Source: Rhodopirellula islandica (GTDB lineage Bacteria > Planctomycetota > Planctomycetia > Pirellulales > Pirellulaceae). From it: DNA of 64,000 nucleotides. Within the stretch, counting starts at the first letter, position 1; each line of letters begins with the position of its first letter. The DNA is taken from assembly GCF_001027925.1 (NCBI RefSeq), contig NZ_LECT01000007.1, forward strand, positions 186,001-250,000, written 5' to 3'. Of this stretch, positions 9,501 through 21,979 are shown piece by piece. Both the position numbers and the translations under genes were made by a program. Under the pieces are notes generated by a model. That model saw only the letters and a list, made by a program, of their open reading frames with translations. It ran no database searches and was not told the DNA's origin.

Positions 9501-12500
9501 CTGGAGTGATCTTGATTCGGTCGACGACGATCTGCACCAGATGGACCCGCCGCGGGTCGAGTGCTTTCGCGTCATCCAGTTCAACCGTCTCGCCATCGAT
9601 GCGGACGCGGGAGTACCCCATCGCACGATAGCTCTGCCAAGTCGTCAGCGAAGCTTCGCCAGACTGCACCTCGATCGGCGCGAGCAACAAAGCTCGCGTG
9701 CCCTTTGGCAATCCCATCACCTTGTCGATGATTTGATCGGGCGTTTGCGTTCCCACGGGCACCGAACAGTCCGGGCAGTGCATCGTGCCGAGTTTGCTGT
9801 ACAAAATCCGCAAGTAGTCATAGACCTCGGTGACCGTTCCGACGGTACTGCGTGGAGAATGACCGAGGTTCTTTTGCTCCAGCGCCACCGCGGGTGACAG
9901 CCCTTCGATGCGTTCCGCTTTGGGCTTTTGCACCTGCCCAATGAACTGCCGCGCGTAACTGGACAACGACTCGACATACCGCCGCTGGCCCTCGGCGTAA
10001 ATCGTGTCCATCGCCAGCGAACTTTTGCCGCTGCCACTGGGACCACAGAAGACTGTCATCGCGTCACGTGGAATCGCCAAATCGACGGATTTCAAGTTGT
10101 GTTCACATGCACCTTCGACCACCACATGGGTCCGAGACTTGGCCGGCGGAGCAACGATGTCACGGATCGCTTGGCCGCGTTTTTTGGCTTGGCGGCGTTT
10201 GATTCCCAACACCTCGGCCAGCGCCGCACCGGTGTAGCTGTCATCCACTTTGGCGACTTCTGTCGGCCGACCTTCGCCGACCACCCGACCGCCACCGGCA
10301 CCACCTTCGACGCCGATGTCGATCACCCAGTCCGCTGTTTTGATCACGTCCAAGTTGTGCTCAACGATCACGATCGTGTTGCCGCGATCGGCCAATCGAT
10401 TGATCACCCCCAACAACAAATCAATGTCGGCAAAATGCAACCCCGTCGTCGGTTCATCCAGCACGTACAGCGTGCGGCCCGTGTCCCTTCGGCTCAATTC
10501 TCGCGAAAGTTTGATTCGCTGGGCTTCGCCGCCGGACAAGGTCGGTGAAGGTTGACCGAGCTTCAAATACTCCAACCCCACATCGACCAACGTCTGCAAC
10601 TTCTCGGCGATCTTGGGAATGTTCTGGAACAAATCCAAGGCTTCCGAGATGTCCATGTTCAGAACGTCGGCGATCGACTTGCCCTTGAACTGAACCGACA
10701 ACGTTTCTCGGTTGTACCGATACCCTTGGCAAACCGGGCACGTCACCCAGATGTCCGCCAAGAAGTCCATTTCCAATTTGGTCGCACCGTTGCCATCGCA
10801 AGCGGCACAACGACCTCCGTCCACGTTGAAACTGAATCGACCGACCGTGTACCCACGAGCCTTCGCTTCAGGCAATTTCGCAAACAGATTGCGAATCTCG
10901 TCGAAGACCTTCACATACGTCGCGGGATTGCTGCGAGGCGTCCGGCCAATCGGTGACTGATCGATCGCGATCGTTTTGTCGAGATGCTCCAGGCCTTCGA
11001 TGGAATCGTGGTCGCCAACATCCGCTTCGGCACCATTGAGCGCATTGCGAAGCGCGGGTTCGACGATCCCGCCAATCAGCGAACTCTTGCCGCTGCCCGA
11101 GACCCCGGTGACGCAAGTCACCACGCCCAGCGGAATGGAGACGTCGATGTCTTTCAGGTTGTGAAAACGCGCCCCGCGAATCGTCAGCTGTTTTGCGGGA
11201 TCAACCGGTCGCAGCTTTTCTCTCGGCGTGATCGCGCGAGCCCCCGACAAGAACGCTCCCGTGACGCTTTCCTGGGATCGACACAGGTCCTCCATCGAAC
11301 CGGCCGCCACGATGTGACCACCTTTGACACCGGGACCAGGCCCAAAGTCCACGATCGTGTCCGCCGCTCGCATCGTGTCTTCGTCGTGCTCGACCACGAT
11401 CAACGTGTTGCCCGCATCTCGCAAACGAGTCAACGTTGTGATCAAACGGTCGTTGTCACGCGGGTGCAAACCAATCGACGGCTCGTCCAAGATGTAAAGC
11501 ACACCCGACAACCCCGAACCGATCTGGCCGGCAAGTCGAATCCGCTGGGACTCACCGCCGGACAACGTCGGCGCGGTCCGGCCCAGCGTCAGGTATTCCA
11601 AGCCCACGCCGAGCAAAAACCCAATCCGCCCGCGAATTTCTTTGAGAGCCTCGCCGGCGATTTGGGCGTTGGTCTTTGAAAGCGGGATGTCACTGAAGAA
11701 CTCCATCAGCGAATCGATGGAAAGCTCACACAAATCGGGAAGCGATTGGCTCTTCGAGCCGGCAAAGTCCTCCGAGCCTGTCGAGAGACGGACCGCGCAC
11801 GCCTGATCGTTCAGCCGTTTGCCATGGCAATCCGGACAATCCATCGTGTTCATGTACTTTTCGAACTGACGCAACTGCATTTTGTTGCGGCTGGTTCGAT
11901 AGCGATCAAGCAACTCGGGAATGAAACCCTCGAAGTTGCCGACATACTTTTTGGCTTGGCGTCCGCCTCGCCAAGTGAACTGCATCGAGTCGTCGGCGCC
12001 CCACAACCAAATGTGGCGAGCGATCTCTGGCAGTTTGTCCCAGCGAGTTTCCAGCATCGTGCCGGGTTCGAGCTCCAGTTCGGCGTCCATCGCATCGGCA
12101 ACACCGCGATAGATATGACGTCGGTAGCGCCCCAGGTCGCCCCATTTGCCGAGCAATGCGATCGCACCTTTGCGAATCGACAGCGACTCGTCGGGGATCA
12201 ACAACTCGGGCACAAACGTGTACAGCCGGCCGATTCCATCGCAGGACGTGCACATCCCTTGCGGGCTGTTGAAACTGAACAGCTGCGGCGTCGGCGGCCG
12301 GAAACTTCGTCCGCAATTGCCGCACGAATACTTCGAAGAGAACAGTTGGTCGTGACGGACCGGAGGCACGTCCTCCCCGTTGGGCGGCCCGACCGAAGTG
12401 ATCAAGGACGACTCGCCCAGTTTCAGCGCCAACTCCACCGCTTCGACCAATCGTGGCCGGTCAATTTGCCCCGCGACAATGCGATCAATCACGACTTCCA

Positions 12501-13167
12501 CATCGTGACGCCGGGTTCGATCCAGCGGCGGTGGATCGCTCAGCCGAAACGTTTCCCCGTCGACACGAGCGCGATTGAACCCTTGTTTGCGAAGGTCTTC
12601 GAACAGGTCGCGGAATTCACCTTTTTGACCGCGAACCAACGGCGCCATCACCCACAGCGTTCCGTCTTCGATCGCAGCTTCCGTTCCAGACTCCTCGGAC
12701 GATTGGTCGTCCTGCCAACCATCGGCGGCCAACTGCACCAATCGATTGACGATGACATCGGTCGTTTGCGCCGCGATTTCGACATCACAGGCTGGGCAGT
12801 GCCCGGTGCCAACGCGAGCGTACAGCACTCGCAGGAAATCGTAGATCTCCGTGATCGTGCCAACCGTACTGCGAGGGTTGTTGCCCGTCGACTTTTGGCT
12901 GATCGAAATCGAGGGACTCAGCCCGGTCACCAAATCGACGTCGGGCTTGGGCATCTGGCCCATGAATTGCCGAGCCGAATTGCTCAGGCTCTCGACATAC
13001 CGGCGTTGACCTTCGGCGTACAGCGTGTCAAACGCGAGCGAGCTCTTCCCACTTCCCGAAACACCCGAGAAACATATCAGCTCACCTCGCGTGAGCGTCA
13101 AATCGACGTCGCGCAAGTTGTGTTCGCGAGCGCCTTTGACGATGATTTCCCGTTGCAACTTGTCCAC
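6532..13167 (-). CDS. uvrA: Excinuclease ABC subunit A, tandem-fused double-length form
   Basis: 2211 residues, about twice the usual 940, from a GTG at 13167. It is the damage-recognition ATPase of nucleotide-excision repair. Two full UvrA copies are joined head to tail. Copy 1 (about 1-1000) has Walker A GVSGSGKSS at 35, a CGNCG..CTSC zinc module, a second GVSGSGKSS, and signatures LSGGESQRI and LSGGEAQRI. Copy 2 (about 1013-1990) repeats the order with GPSGSGKSS twice, CESCG..CPGC, CESC..CEDC zinc modules and two LSGGEAQR signatures. The polypeptide therefore has four ATPase domains and could mimic a UvrA dimer. A 220-residue extension (about 1990-2211, GRRWHTLPKGFP, QWPLELVEALLDML) has no match I recognise. 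Fused UvrA is known in Chlamydia, so the fusion may be a trait of the PVC group. mcsB lies 53 bp upstream. Confidence 0.96.
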   Translation of the reverse strand: MDKLQREIIVKGAREHNLRDVDLTLTRGELICFSGVSGSGKSSLAFDTLYAEGQRRYVESLSNSARQFMGQMPKPDVDLVTGLSPSISISQKSTGNNPRSTVGTITEIYDFLRVLYARVGTGHCPACDVEIAAQTTDVIVNRLVQLAADGWQDDQSSEESGTEAAIEDGTLWVMAPLVRGQKGEFRDLFEDLRKQGFNRARVDGETFRLSDPPPLDRTRRHDVEVVIDRIVAGQIDRPRLVEAVELALKLGESSLITSVGPPNGEDVPPVRHDQLFSSKYSCGNCGRSFRPPTPQLFSFNSPQGMCTSCDGIGRLYTFVPELLIPDESLSIRKGAIALLGKWGDLGRYRRHIYRGVADAMDAELELEPGTMLETRWDKLPEIARHIWLWGADDSMQFTWRGGRQAKKYVGNFEGFIPELLDRYRTSRNKMQLRQFEKYMNTMDCPDCHGKRLNDQACAVRLSTGSEDFAGSKSQSLPDLCELSIDSLMEFFSDIPLSKTNAQIAGEALKEIRGRIGFLLGVGLEYLTLGRTAPTLSGGESQRIRLAGQIGSGLSGVLYILDEPSIGLHPRDNDRLITTLTRLRDAGNTLIVVEHDEDTMRAADTIVDFGPGPGVKGGHIVAAGSMEDLCRSQESVTGAFLSGARAITPREKLRPVDPAKQLTIRGARFHNLKDIDVSIPLGVVTCVTGVSGSGKSSLIGGIVEPALRNALNGAEADVGDHDSIEGLEHLDKTIAIDQSPIGRTPRSNPATYVKVFDEIRNLFAKLPEAKARGYTVGRFSFNVDGGRCAACDGNGATKLEMDFLADIWVTCPVCQGYRYNRETLSVQFKGKSIADVLNMDISEALDLFQNIPKIAEKLQTLVDVGLEYLKLGQPSPTLSGGEAQRIKLSRELSRRDTGRTLYVLDEPTTGLHFADIDLLLGVINRLADRGNTIVIVEHNLDVIKTADWVIDIGVEGGAGGGRVVGEGRPTEVAKVDDSYTGAALAEVLGIKRRQAKKRGQAIRDIVAPPAKSRTHVVVEGACEHNLKSVDLAIPRDAMTVFCGPSGSGKSSLAMDTIYAEGQRRYVESLSSYARQFIGQVQKPKAERIEGLSPAVALEQKNLGHSPRSTVGTVTEVYDYLRILYSKLGTMHCPDCSVPVGTQTPDQIIDKVMGLPKGTRALLLAPIEVQSGEASLTTWQSYRAMGYSRVRIDGETVELDDAKALDPRRVHLVQIVVDRIKITPEEQSRISDSVEQALSLGVGVMDVAIADSDQPERDWHVLRHSQHLVCESCGRSFSQLTPHHFSFNSGIGWCPGCEGLGTQTGTNPAALMGTPQTTLADGAALLWPSVDHAVSRWMLRALSRTTGIPIHQPIDSLTVSQRRILFHGLGPRWVEVRHGDTTDDNASAEKERVEEVRDHFGEGNVLFRFQFKGFYPALEEASRLTPGLRMRLEAFVAEIDCSVCDGSRLRDDSAAVRFRDFTIGDLVHMPLDRLSREIDSWDLDRREWKIAGELIREVQSRVRFLRDVGLDYLTLHRGAPTLSGGEAQRIRLASQLGSGLCGVLYVLDEPTIGLHPRDNRRLLAALHRLRDQGNTLLVVEHDYDVISGSDYLCDFGPRAGRHGGRVVAQGKPDAVEPASQSVTAPYLLGEKQIELPAVRRPVISESGKPMVEYLSIKGARENNLQDVDVDIPLGVLTAITGPSGSGKSSLINDIVYPVLARRLHRAKVKPGQHDGIDGLRYVNKVIQVDQSPLGNSPSSNPATYTGVFDLIRAVFAEIPAARERRFTPRTFSFNVSGGRCESCEGSGQRKIEMHFLPDVWVPCEDCGARRYNDDVLEVKLHGQSIADVLEMPCGEAVELFSSHSRIARVIQTLCDVGLEYVTLGQSAPTLSGGEAQRVKLAAELARPATGHTIYLLDEPTTGLHFGDIEKLLVVMQRLVELGNSVIVIEHNLDVIKCCDWLIDIGPGAGVHGGQVVFAGTPEGLAAKADPANCEADEWVSSTAPFLADAISGTRTAEPREILDWQPTVNGRVAETNTGNLPTPTIVAKPAPVLRVDSETQIPVAEMVSESDSNGDEPADSMQPWRVLGRRWHTLPKGFPENTPPQWPLELVEALLDMLSNVAGEGAVEYPAPDRVSVRLESGEEETPLPHWAELETKVSDCVRLKLRGPQSAIDLEQLLALDVLQSRSDTGTLDLSDAERVTLTFHLTDVDHARSRKLKTFLKTHLDRTRSST

Positions 13168-13220
13168 TCATTGGGTCGGCGTTTGATACATCCATTCAGT
13201 CAGACGCATCTTCGAGAAAG

Positions 13221-14312
13221 TCAGTTCAGTTCGTCGGTGCGGTCAGCGGGCCCGCACAAATGGCGTTGCAAGTAGCTGGCTCGCTGGACGTTCCGGTCGC
13301 TGGTCGTCAACACTCGCCCGTGCAGCTTTTGCAAGTGAGCCGGCTGGGTGTGGATGAACAGCTTGTTGATCGTTGCCAATTGCACGTCGTCGATCAGCCC
13401 CAGGTTCACGCCCATCCGAACCTTGGACAAGTAGTGCATGGTTTCTTCGCTGCTGATTTTGCGGGCCGTGCTGAGAATCCCCAGCGCCCGGCTGACGTCG
13501 TCATGCAGGTCTTGCTGGCCCTTGTCGATCAGGAATTCGCGAGCCTTGCGTTCGTAATCGATGATCCGTGGAACCACCTCTTGGCCAACCATTTCCAACA
13601 ATTCTTGTTCGGTGTGCCCGAGCGTCACCTGGTTGCTGACCTGGTAAAAATCGCCGGTGTACTGCGACCCTTCGCCGTACAGACCACGGACCGTGACGTT
13701 GATCCGCTGCATGCTGCGGAACACCTTTTCGATCTGCTGAGTGATCACCAAACCGGGCAAGTGCAGCATCACACTGACCCGCAGCCCCGTGCCAACATTG
13801 GTTGGACAAGCCGTCAGGTAGCCGAATTTGCTGTGGAATGCGTACAGCACCTCCCCTTCAATCGCATCGTCGATTCGATCAATTTGTTCCCAGGCACTGA
13901 GCAAATCCAAACCGCTGTGCATCACCTGGATGCGCAAGTGGTCCTCCTCGTTGATCATCACCGAGTATTGTTCGCTGGGATCGATCGCGACGGCACGACT
14001 GCCTTCGGAATCCGCGATTTCTCGGCTGATGAGCTGGCGTTCGACCAAGAACTGGCGGTCCACTTCACTCAGTGTCGCGATGTCGACGTAAGGGATCTCG
14101 TCCCATTCAGGCAGATTTTCCAGCCGGGAACGAACCTGGCGTTCGATTTTTTCGCGGTCCTCGGGACTGCATTTTCGAATGAAGGGGAATCCCGCCAAAT
14201 TGCGGGCCAAACGGATGCGGCTGCTGATCACAATGTCGGATTCGGGGCCCGTGCCACGCAACCATTCACCGCTTTTTTGGACCAACACCGACAGGTCGGT
14301 GGCTTCTTTCAT
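13221..14312 (-). CDS. mcsB: Protein arginine kinase McsB
   Basis: 363 residues of the ATP:guanido phosphotransferase family, which phosphorylates arginine side chains on proteins and in Firmicutes marks them for ClpCP. Seen: VISSRIRLARNLAGFP (28-43), the nucleotide-binding arginines, the catalytic-loop cysteine in ACPTNVGTGLR (Cys169), and VRGLYGEGSQ with the flexible specificity loop. Length is standard for McsB and far shorter than two-domain creatine kinases. Its ATG overlaps the stop of mcsA by four bases (ATGA), so translation is probably coupled. uvrA follows after 53 bp. Function is confident from family; the degradation partner in this organism is not visible here. Confidence 0.95.
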   Translation of the reverse strand: MKEATDLSVLVQKSGEWLRGTGPESDIVISSRIRLARNLAGFPFIRKCSPEDREKIERQVRSRLENLPEWDEIPYVDIATLSEVDRQFLVERQLISREIADSEGSRAVAIDPSEQYSVMINEEDHLRIQVMHSGLDLLSAWEQIDRIDDAIEGEVLYAFHSKFGYLTACPTNVGTGLRVSVMLHLPGLVITQQIEKVFRSMQRINVTVRGLYGEGSQYTGDFYQVSNQVTLGHTEQELLEMVGQEVVPRIIDYERKAREFLIDKGQQDLHDDVSRALGILSTARKISSEETMHYLSKVRMGVNLGLIDDVQLATINKLFIHTQPAHLQKLHGRVLTTSDRNVQRASYLQRHLCGPADRTDELN

Positions 14313-14830
14313 ATCGCGTTTCCTCGACGTTTGGGCTCGCCTTGGATCGCGTTGATTTGATCTCGCAATTCGGACGCTCGTTCGTATTCTTCCCGGTCCA
14401 CCGCGGCTTCCATTTCTTTTCGCAACCGGATCAAGTCCGCTTGTGAATCGGCTGTGGCAGCCGCTCGGGTGGGCCGTTTTCCGGTGTGTTCCAATGAGTC
14501 GTGAATATTCAGCAACAAAGGTTTGAGGTCGGCTTCGAAGAAGTCATAGTCCAGGGGGCAACCCAACCGTCCTGAATTACGGAATTCAAAGAAGGTGATC
14601 CCACAAACGGGGCACTCTTTTTGATCCAACTTCCGCAATTCTTCCTTGGTCTGGCCCAATTGCAACTGCTTGGCCAACGCCCCTGCGACGCTGGAAACCG
14701 GCGTTGGTTCGCCCTTTTGCAACACGTTCCGAGCGTGCTGCTCGCACAAATGCAGCACTTGCGGCCCATCGGGTTCGGTCAATTCGGTGATGTGAAAAGT
14801 CGCCGGTTTATCGCAGTACTGGCATTTCAT
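14309..14830 (-). CDS. mcsA: McsA-like UVR-motif zinc protein, activator of McsB
   Basis: 173 residues from the ATG at 14830; a longer frame to 15019 lacks family similarity. Two zinc modules are visible: CQYC..CEQH at 3-6 and about 32-35, and CPVCG..GCP further on. The C terminus (about 137-166) is a UVR helix-hairpin motif, RLRKEMEAAVDREEYERASELRDQI, the type found in UvrB, UvrC and McsA. In Firmicutes McsA binds and activates the kinase McsB. The overlapping mcsB gene supports that role. It heads a minus-strand run that includes uvrA, and is divergent from trpE with about 240 bp between starts. Confidence 0.88.
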   Translation of the reverse strand: MKCQYCDKPATFHITELTEPDGPQVLHLCEQHARNVLQKGEPTPVSSVAGALAKQLQLGQTKEELRKLDQKECPVCGITFFEFRNSGRLGCPLDYDFFEADLKPLLLNIHDSLEHTGKRPTRAAATADSQADLIRLRKEMEAAVDREEYERASELRDQINAIQGEPKRRGNAI

Positions 14831-15070
14831 GAGAGTCTCGCAGGATGGCTCGCTAAATTCGTGACACAGGTTCCGTGGCACGATGCGGAATTCGCGGTCC
14901 GAAGCGAACTTCGCGGCACGATTGCTGTCATGGTCGGCATCACGGCTCCGTGATGACCGCCCGAGGAGGCGGACTCGTTCACGCCTTGGAATTCTATCGC
15001 TGGCCAACCCGGTTTCCAAGCCCGCCGTCGCACTTCACACTATCGCAACGCCCCAACGTGCCGAAACTTC
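14831..15070. promoter_or_regulatory. Divergent promoter region, mcsA / trpE
   Basis: The 240 bp between the two starts must hold both promoters. No clear -35/-10 pair, terminator-like leader or tryptophan-rich leader peptide was recognised, so there is no visible attenuation of trpE. Confidence 0.4.
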
Positions 15071-16606
15071 ATGACTGGAAACCTCATGCACCAACCGCCG
15101 CTTTCGTCGTTCGAATCGCTGGCCCGTCGGTTCGACTTTGTCCCCGTCTACCGACGCCTGCTGTCTGATACGTTGACCCCCGTCACGGCGTTCATGCACC
15201 TGGACGATGGCGGCCCTGCTTTTCTGATCGAAAGCGTGATCGGAGGCGAAAAGGTGGGGCGTTTCAGCTTTTTGGGCTCCCGACCCCTGGCCCGATTCAC
15301 CGCCAAAGGCAACACGGTTCGGCAGACAAACATGTCCACCGGCGAAGTCGTTGAATCCCAGTGCGACGATCCCCTGGACGCGTTTCGCCAACGCTTCCAA
15401 GACCGCACCGCGACCCTGGATGGACTGCCGCCGTTCATCGGAGGAGCCATCGGCTACGCGGGCTATGACGTTGTCCGCTATGTCGAGAATTTGCCGGACA
15501 CCACCGAAGATGACCGCGAACTTCCCGATCTGAACTTCGCTTTTTATCACACCCTGTGCGTGTTCGATCACGTCGACAAGACCATCACGGTGGTCTCCCT
15601 GGCCGATTGCCGCGGCATCGACGAAGAATCGGACTCCGCGACCATCGCCGCCGCCCGGCAATCCGCCGCCGCAGAAGTCGACCAAACGATCAAGCGTCTG
15701 ATGACCAGCCCACCGGATCTTCGCGTGGACGAAATCATCGAAGAAGACCAACGCCAACCACTTCCGGTCGAGTCCAACTTCACCCGGGAATCCTTCTGTG
15801 ACGCGGTCCGCCACTGCGTTGAATACATCCGCGCCGGCGATATCTTCCAGGTCGTTCCCAGCCAACGTCTGACCGTCAAAAGCGATGTCGATCCCTTCGC
15901 CGTCTACCGTTCGCTGCGTGTCGTCAATCCGTCGCCGTTCATGTTCTTTGTCCGCAATCCCGAATGTGTCTTGGTCGGTTGCTCGCCCGAGATCATGTGC
16001 CGAGTCAAAGACCGCGAGGTCACGGTGCGTCCGCTCGCGGGCACCCGCCCTCGCGGCGCGACCGAAAAAGAGGACAAAGCCCTCGAACAAGAATTGCTGG
16101 CCGACCCCAAGGAGCGTGCTGAACACGTGATGCTGGTCGACCTGGGTCGCAACGACATCGGCCGGATCGCCGAGTTCGGCACCGTGGACCTGACCGAGAT
16201 CATGGTCATCGAGCGTTACAGCCACGTGATGCATATCAGCAGCGAAGTGCGAGGCAAATTGCGGGAAGGCCTGGACGCGTTTGACGCTTTGAAATCATGC
16301 TTGCCCGCGGGAACCGTTTCGGGTGCCCCCAAAGTCCGGGCGATGCAGGTCATCGACGAGATCGAACCGCATCGTCGCGGCCCGTATGGGGGCGCGGTCG
16401 GCTACATCGACTACCGAGGCAACATGGACACCTGCTTGGCGCTCCGCACGATCGTGCACCAAAACGGGGCGTATCACGTGCAAGCCGGTTGCGGAGTCGT
16501 CGCCGACAGCAACCCCGACTCAGAATACGAAGAAACCCTCAACAAGGCCCGCGCCCTGATCGCCGCCATCGAGTGGACCATCGCCCGAGAAGCCCGCAAC
16601 GCCTGA
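15071..16606 (+). CDS. trpE: Anthranilate synthase component I
   Basis: 511 residues from ATG 15071 (an alternative ATG is at 15086). It makes anthranilate from chorismate, the first step of tryptophan synthesis, with an amidotransferase partner TrpG. The N-terminal half has the tryptophan-feedback motif LIES (52-55). The chorismate-binding half shows the C-terminal hallmarks IRAGDIFQVVPSQRL, PLAGTRPRG, VDLGRNDIGR, SHVMHISSEVRG, LPAGTVSGAPK, RGPYGGAVGY and the terminal GCGVVADSNPDSEYEE. The last is typical of TrpE rather than PabB. No trpG or other trp gene is adjacent, so the pathway is dispersed. It is transcribed divergently from mcsA. Confidence 0.95.
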   Translation: MTGNLMHQPPLSSFESLARRFDFVPVYRRLLSDTLTPVTAFMHLDDGGPAFLIESVIGGEKVGRFSFLGSRPLARFTAKGNTVRQTNMSTGEVVESQCDDPLDAFRQRFQDRTATLDGLPPFIGGAIGYAGYDVVRYVENLPDTTEDDRELPDLNFAFYHTLCVFDHVDKTITVVSLADCRGIDEESDSATIAAARQSAAAEVDQTIKRLMTSPPDLRVDEIIEEDQRQPLPVESNFTRESFCDAVRHCVEYIRAGDIFQVVPSQRLTVKSDVDPFAVYRSLRVVNPSPFMFFVRNPECVLVGCSPEIMCRVKDREVTVRPLAGTRPRGATEKEDKALEQELLADPKERAEHVMLVDLGRNDIGRIAEFGTVDLTEIMVIERYSHVMHISSEVRGKLREGLDAFDALKSCLPAGTVSGAPKVRAMQVIDEIEPHRRGPYGGAVGYIDYRGNMDTCLALRTIVHQNGAYHVQAGCGVVADSNPDSEYEETLNKARALIAAIEWTIAREARNA

Positions 16607-16818
16607 ACCACCTTCCGCGGCATCGGCTTTTAGCGAGTGTTGATCGCAAGAGCGTTCCCACGCCCCAAGTCTGGACAAATGACAATACGTGCGTTTGCGG
16701 CGACCGATCCATTGCTCCAGCGGTTCGGTCAGAACTGCCAAGTGAGATTACAATCGCCTCACGCATTGCCTGATATCGGCCTGCGGCGGCAACATTCAAC
16801 TCACCGAAGGAAACGGCA

Positions 16819-17310
16819 TTGATCCACAAATTGCTAGTCGGGTTCGTCTCATCAACGCTCATCGCCTTCTGCGGATGCAGCGAGTCACCGACACCGAACT
16901 CTTCGGTCTCCCCGGTCGTCAACGTTGAAGACGACGACTCAGAAATGAATGCGGCGATCGCCAAGGCACAGGAAACGCTTTCGTTCTTTGAGAACAACTG
17001 GAAGACGATGGGTAGCGATGCCTACAATCTCAAATTCGCAATGCCAACGTCAGATGGCGAATTGGAACACATCTGGTTCACTCCCATCAAAATCGAAGGC
17101 GATGAGATTACCGGCGAGTGTGCAAATGACCCAGAGAACATTCCAAACCTGAAGCTTGGCGATGTCCGCACGGTTACTCGTAGCGATATCACCGATTGGA
17201 TGATGATCGTCGGCCAAAAGTGCTACGGAGGCTACACGATCCGAGTCCTTTCAGAGCGAGAACCTGACGTCGCTCCACCACTCGAGTTCGTTGACCCGCC
17301 AACGAACTAG
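16819..17310 (+). CDS. DUF2314 domain lipoprotein
   Basis: 163 residues. The start is a TTG at 16819, chosen because GAAGGA lies about 7 bases upstream and the N terminus is a lipoprotein-like signal (hydrophobic 4-16, then CGCSES). The body matches the DUF2314 pattern: AIAKAQETLSFFENNW, HIWFTPIKIEGDEITG, and SDITDWMMIVGQKCYGGYTIRVL, a domain that occurs in small, often secreted bacterial proteins of unknown function. It is probably anchored in the cytoplasmic or outer membrane by the lipid on the cysteine. It stands alone, 212 bp after trpE, and converges on the large cytochrome gene across a hairpin-rich region. Confidence 0.7.
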   Translation: MIHKLLVGFVSSTLIAFCGCSESPTPNSSVSPVVNVEDDDSEMNAAIAKAQETLSFFENNWKTMGSDAYNLKFAMPTSDGELEHIWFTPIKIEGDEITGECANDPENIPNLKLGDVRTVTRSDITDWMMIVGQKCYGGYTIRVLSEREPDVAPPLEFVDPPTN

Positions 17311-17324
17311 GCTTGGCCCAAAGA

Positions 17325-17893
17325 GGAGCCTCCCAAAAGACGAGGCAACAATACACGCTGGCCAAATCGTTCTCTGCGACACCCTTCGGGGTCGGCGTTC
17401 GCGAGTGACTGCTGACCGTAGGTGCGCTATCGCGACCCACGGCTACCATCTGTGATCCCGTCGGGATCTTTTGCGCAGACCACAGCTGCCGGCAGGTCGA
17501 TCGTGTCATGAGTTTTTCACTCACTTCCTTTGCTCACCCCACAAAAACGCCATCCCGGAGGGATGAAAGAAAGTAGCCGGGGGTTTGAGCGACAGCGAAC
17601 ACCCCCGGATTTCAAACGCGACCATTCATTCGACCCCGAAGGGTGTCGCAGACTGGTCGCCCGCGTAGGTTTTCATCCCGGTAGGGATGGCAGAAAGTAG
17701 CCGTCGGTAAGCGATAGCGCCACCGACGGACATGTAAACCCACGTCTCCACTCTCCATCCCTCCGTGGCCTCGGCCACGGAGGGATGGAGAGTGTGTTAT
17801 TGGGGCTCGAATTCCGGGGGTGCACTGCTACGCAGCACCCCCCGGCTACCATCTGTGATCCCGCCGGGATCCTCGTGGGGAACCACCAAGATG
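17325..17893. repeat. Cluster of imperfect hairpin repeats between convergent genes
   Basis: About 570 bp without a gene is made of related short units. CATCCCGGAGGGATGAAAGA followed by AAGTAGCCG and a hairpin occurs near 17551, and a variant with GTAGGGATGGCAGAAAGTAGC near 17667. The hairpins are CCGGGGGTTTGAGCGACAGC../..CACCCCCGG, and CCGTCGGT/ACCGACGG with loop AAGCGATAGCGCC. GGCTACCATCTGTGATCCCG occurs twice (near 17441 and 17846). GCGACACCCTTCGGGGTCG near 17379 recurs inverted as CGACCCCGAAGGGTGTCGC near 17631. A 22-bp perfect palindrome is listed separately. Confidence 0.75.
17749..17794. terminator. 22-bp perfect inverted repeat with 2-nt loop
   Basis: Arms 17749-17770 and 17773-17794 are perfectly complementary (CACTCTCCATCCCTCCGTGG.. 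with its complement), separated by TC. It sits between the convergent DUF2314 and cytochrome genes. It could act as a bidirectional terminator, but no U-tract is present, so it may equally be a repeat-element stem. Confidence 0.5.
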
Positions 17894-17920
17894 GATCATC
17901 CAGCCAGCATCAACGCAGAC

Positions 17921-21871
<3,951 letters not shown>

Positions 21872-21951
21872 AGTTTTCTTTCTCGGTTGTCGATTCTTGA
21901 TGTGCAATTTCAGCGGGGCTAAGCAGGTCGGCAGGAGTTGCTCCCACGTAC

Positions 21952-21979
21952 AACCGGGGCGAACGCCCAAACGGCTCAC
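21952..21979 (-). repeat. 28-bp partial copy of the 64-bp palindrome
   Basis: The reverse complement of this stretch is identical to the first 28 bases of the full element at 33841-33904 (GTGAGCCGTTTGGGCGTTCG..). Only the left half is present here, upstream of the large cytochrome gene; the right arm is absent. Confidence 0.8.

Noticed and set aside
11746-13275. Plus-strand open frame of 509 codons opposite uvrA, with others at 7711-8574 and 8770-9897
   Set aside because: They mirror the conserved UvrA copies. The translations are Arg/His/Gln rich, without recognisable motifs.
15035-16234. Minus-strand open frame of 399 codons opposite trpE
   Set aside because: Antisense shadow of a fully motif-supported trpE.
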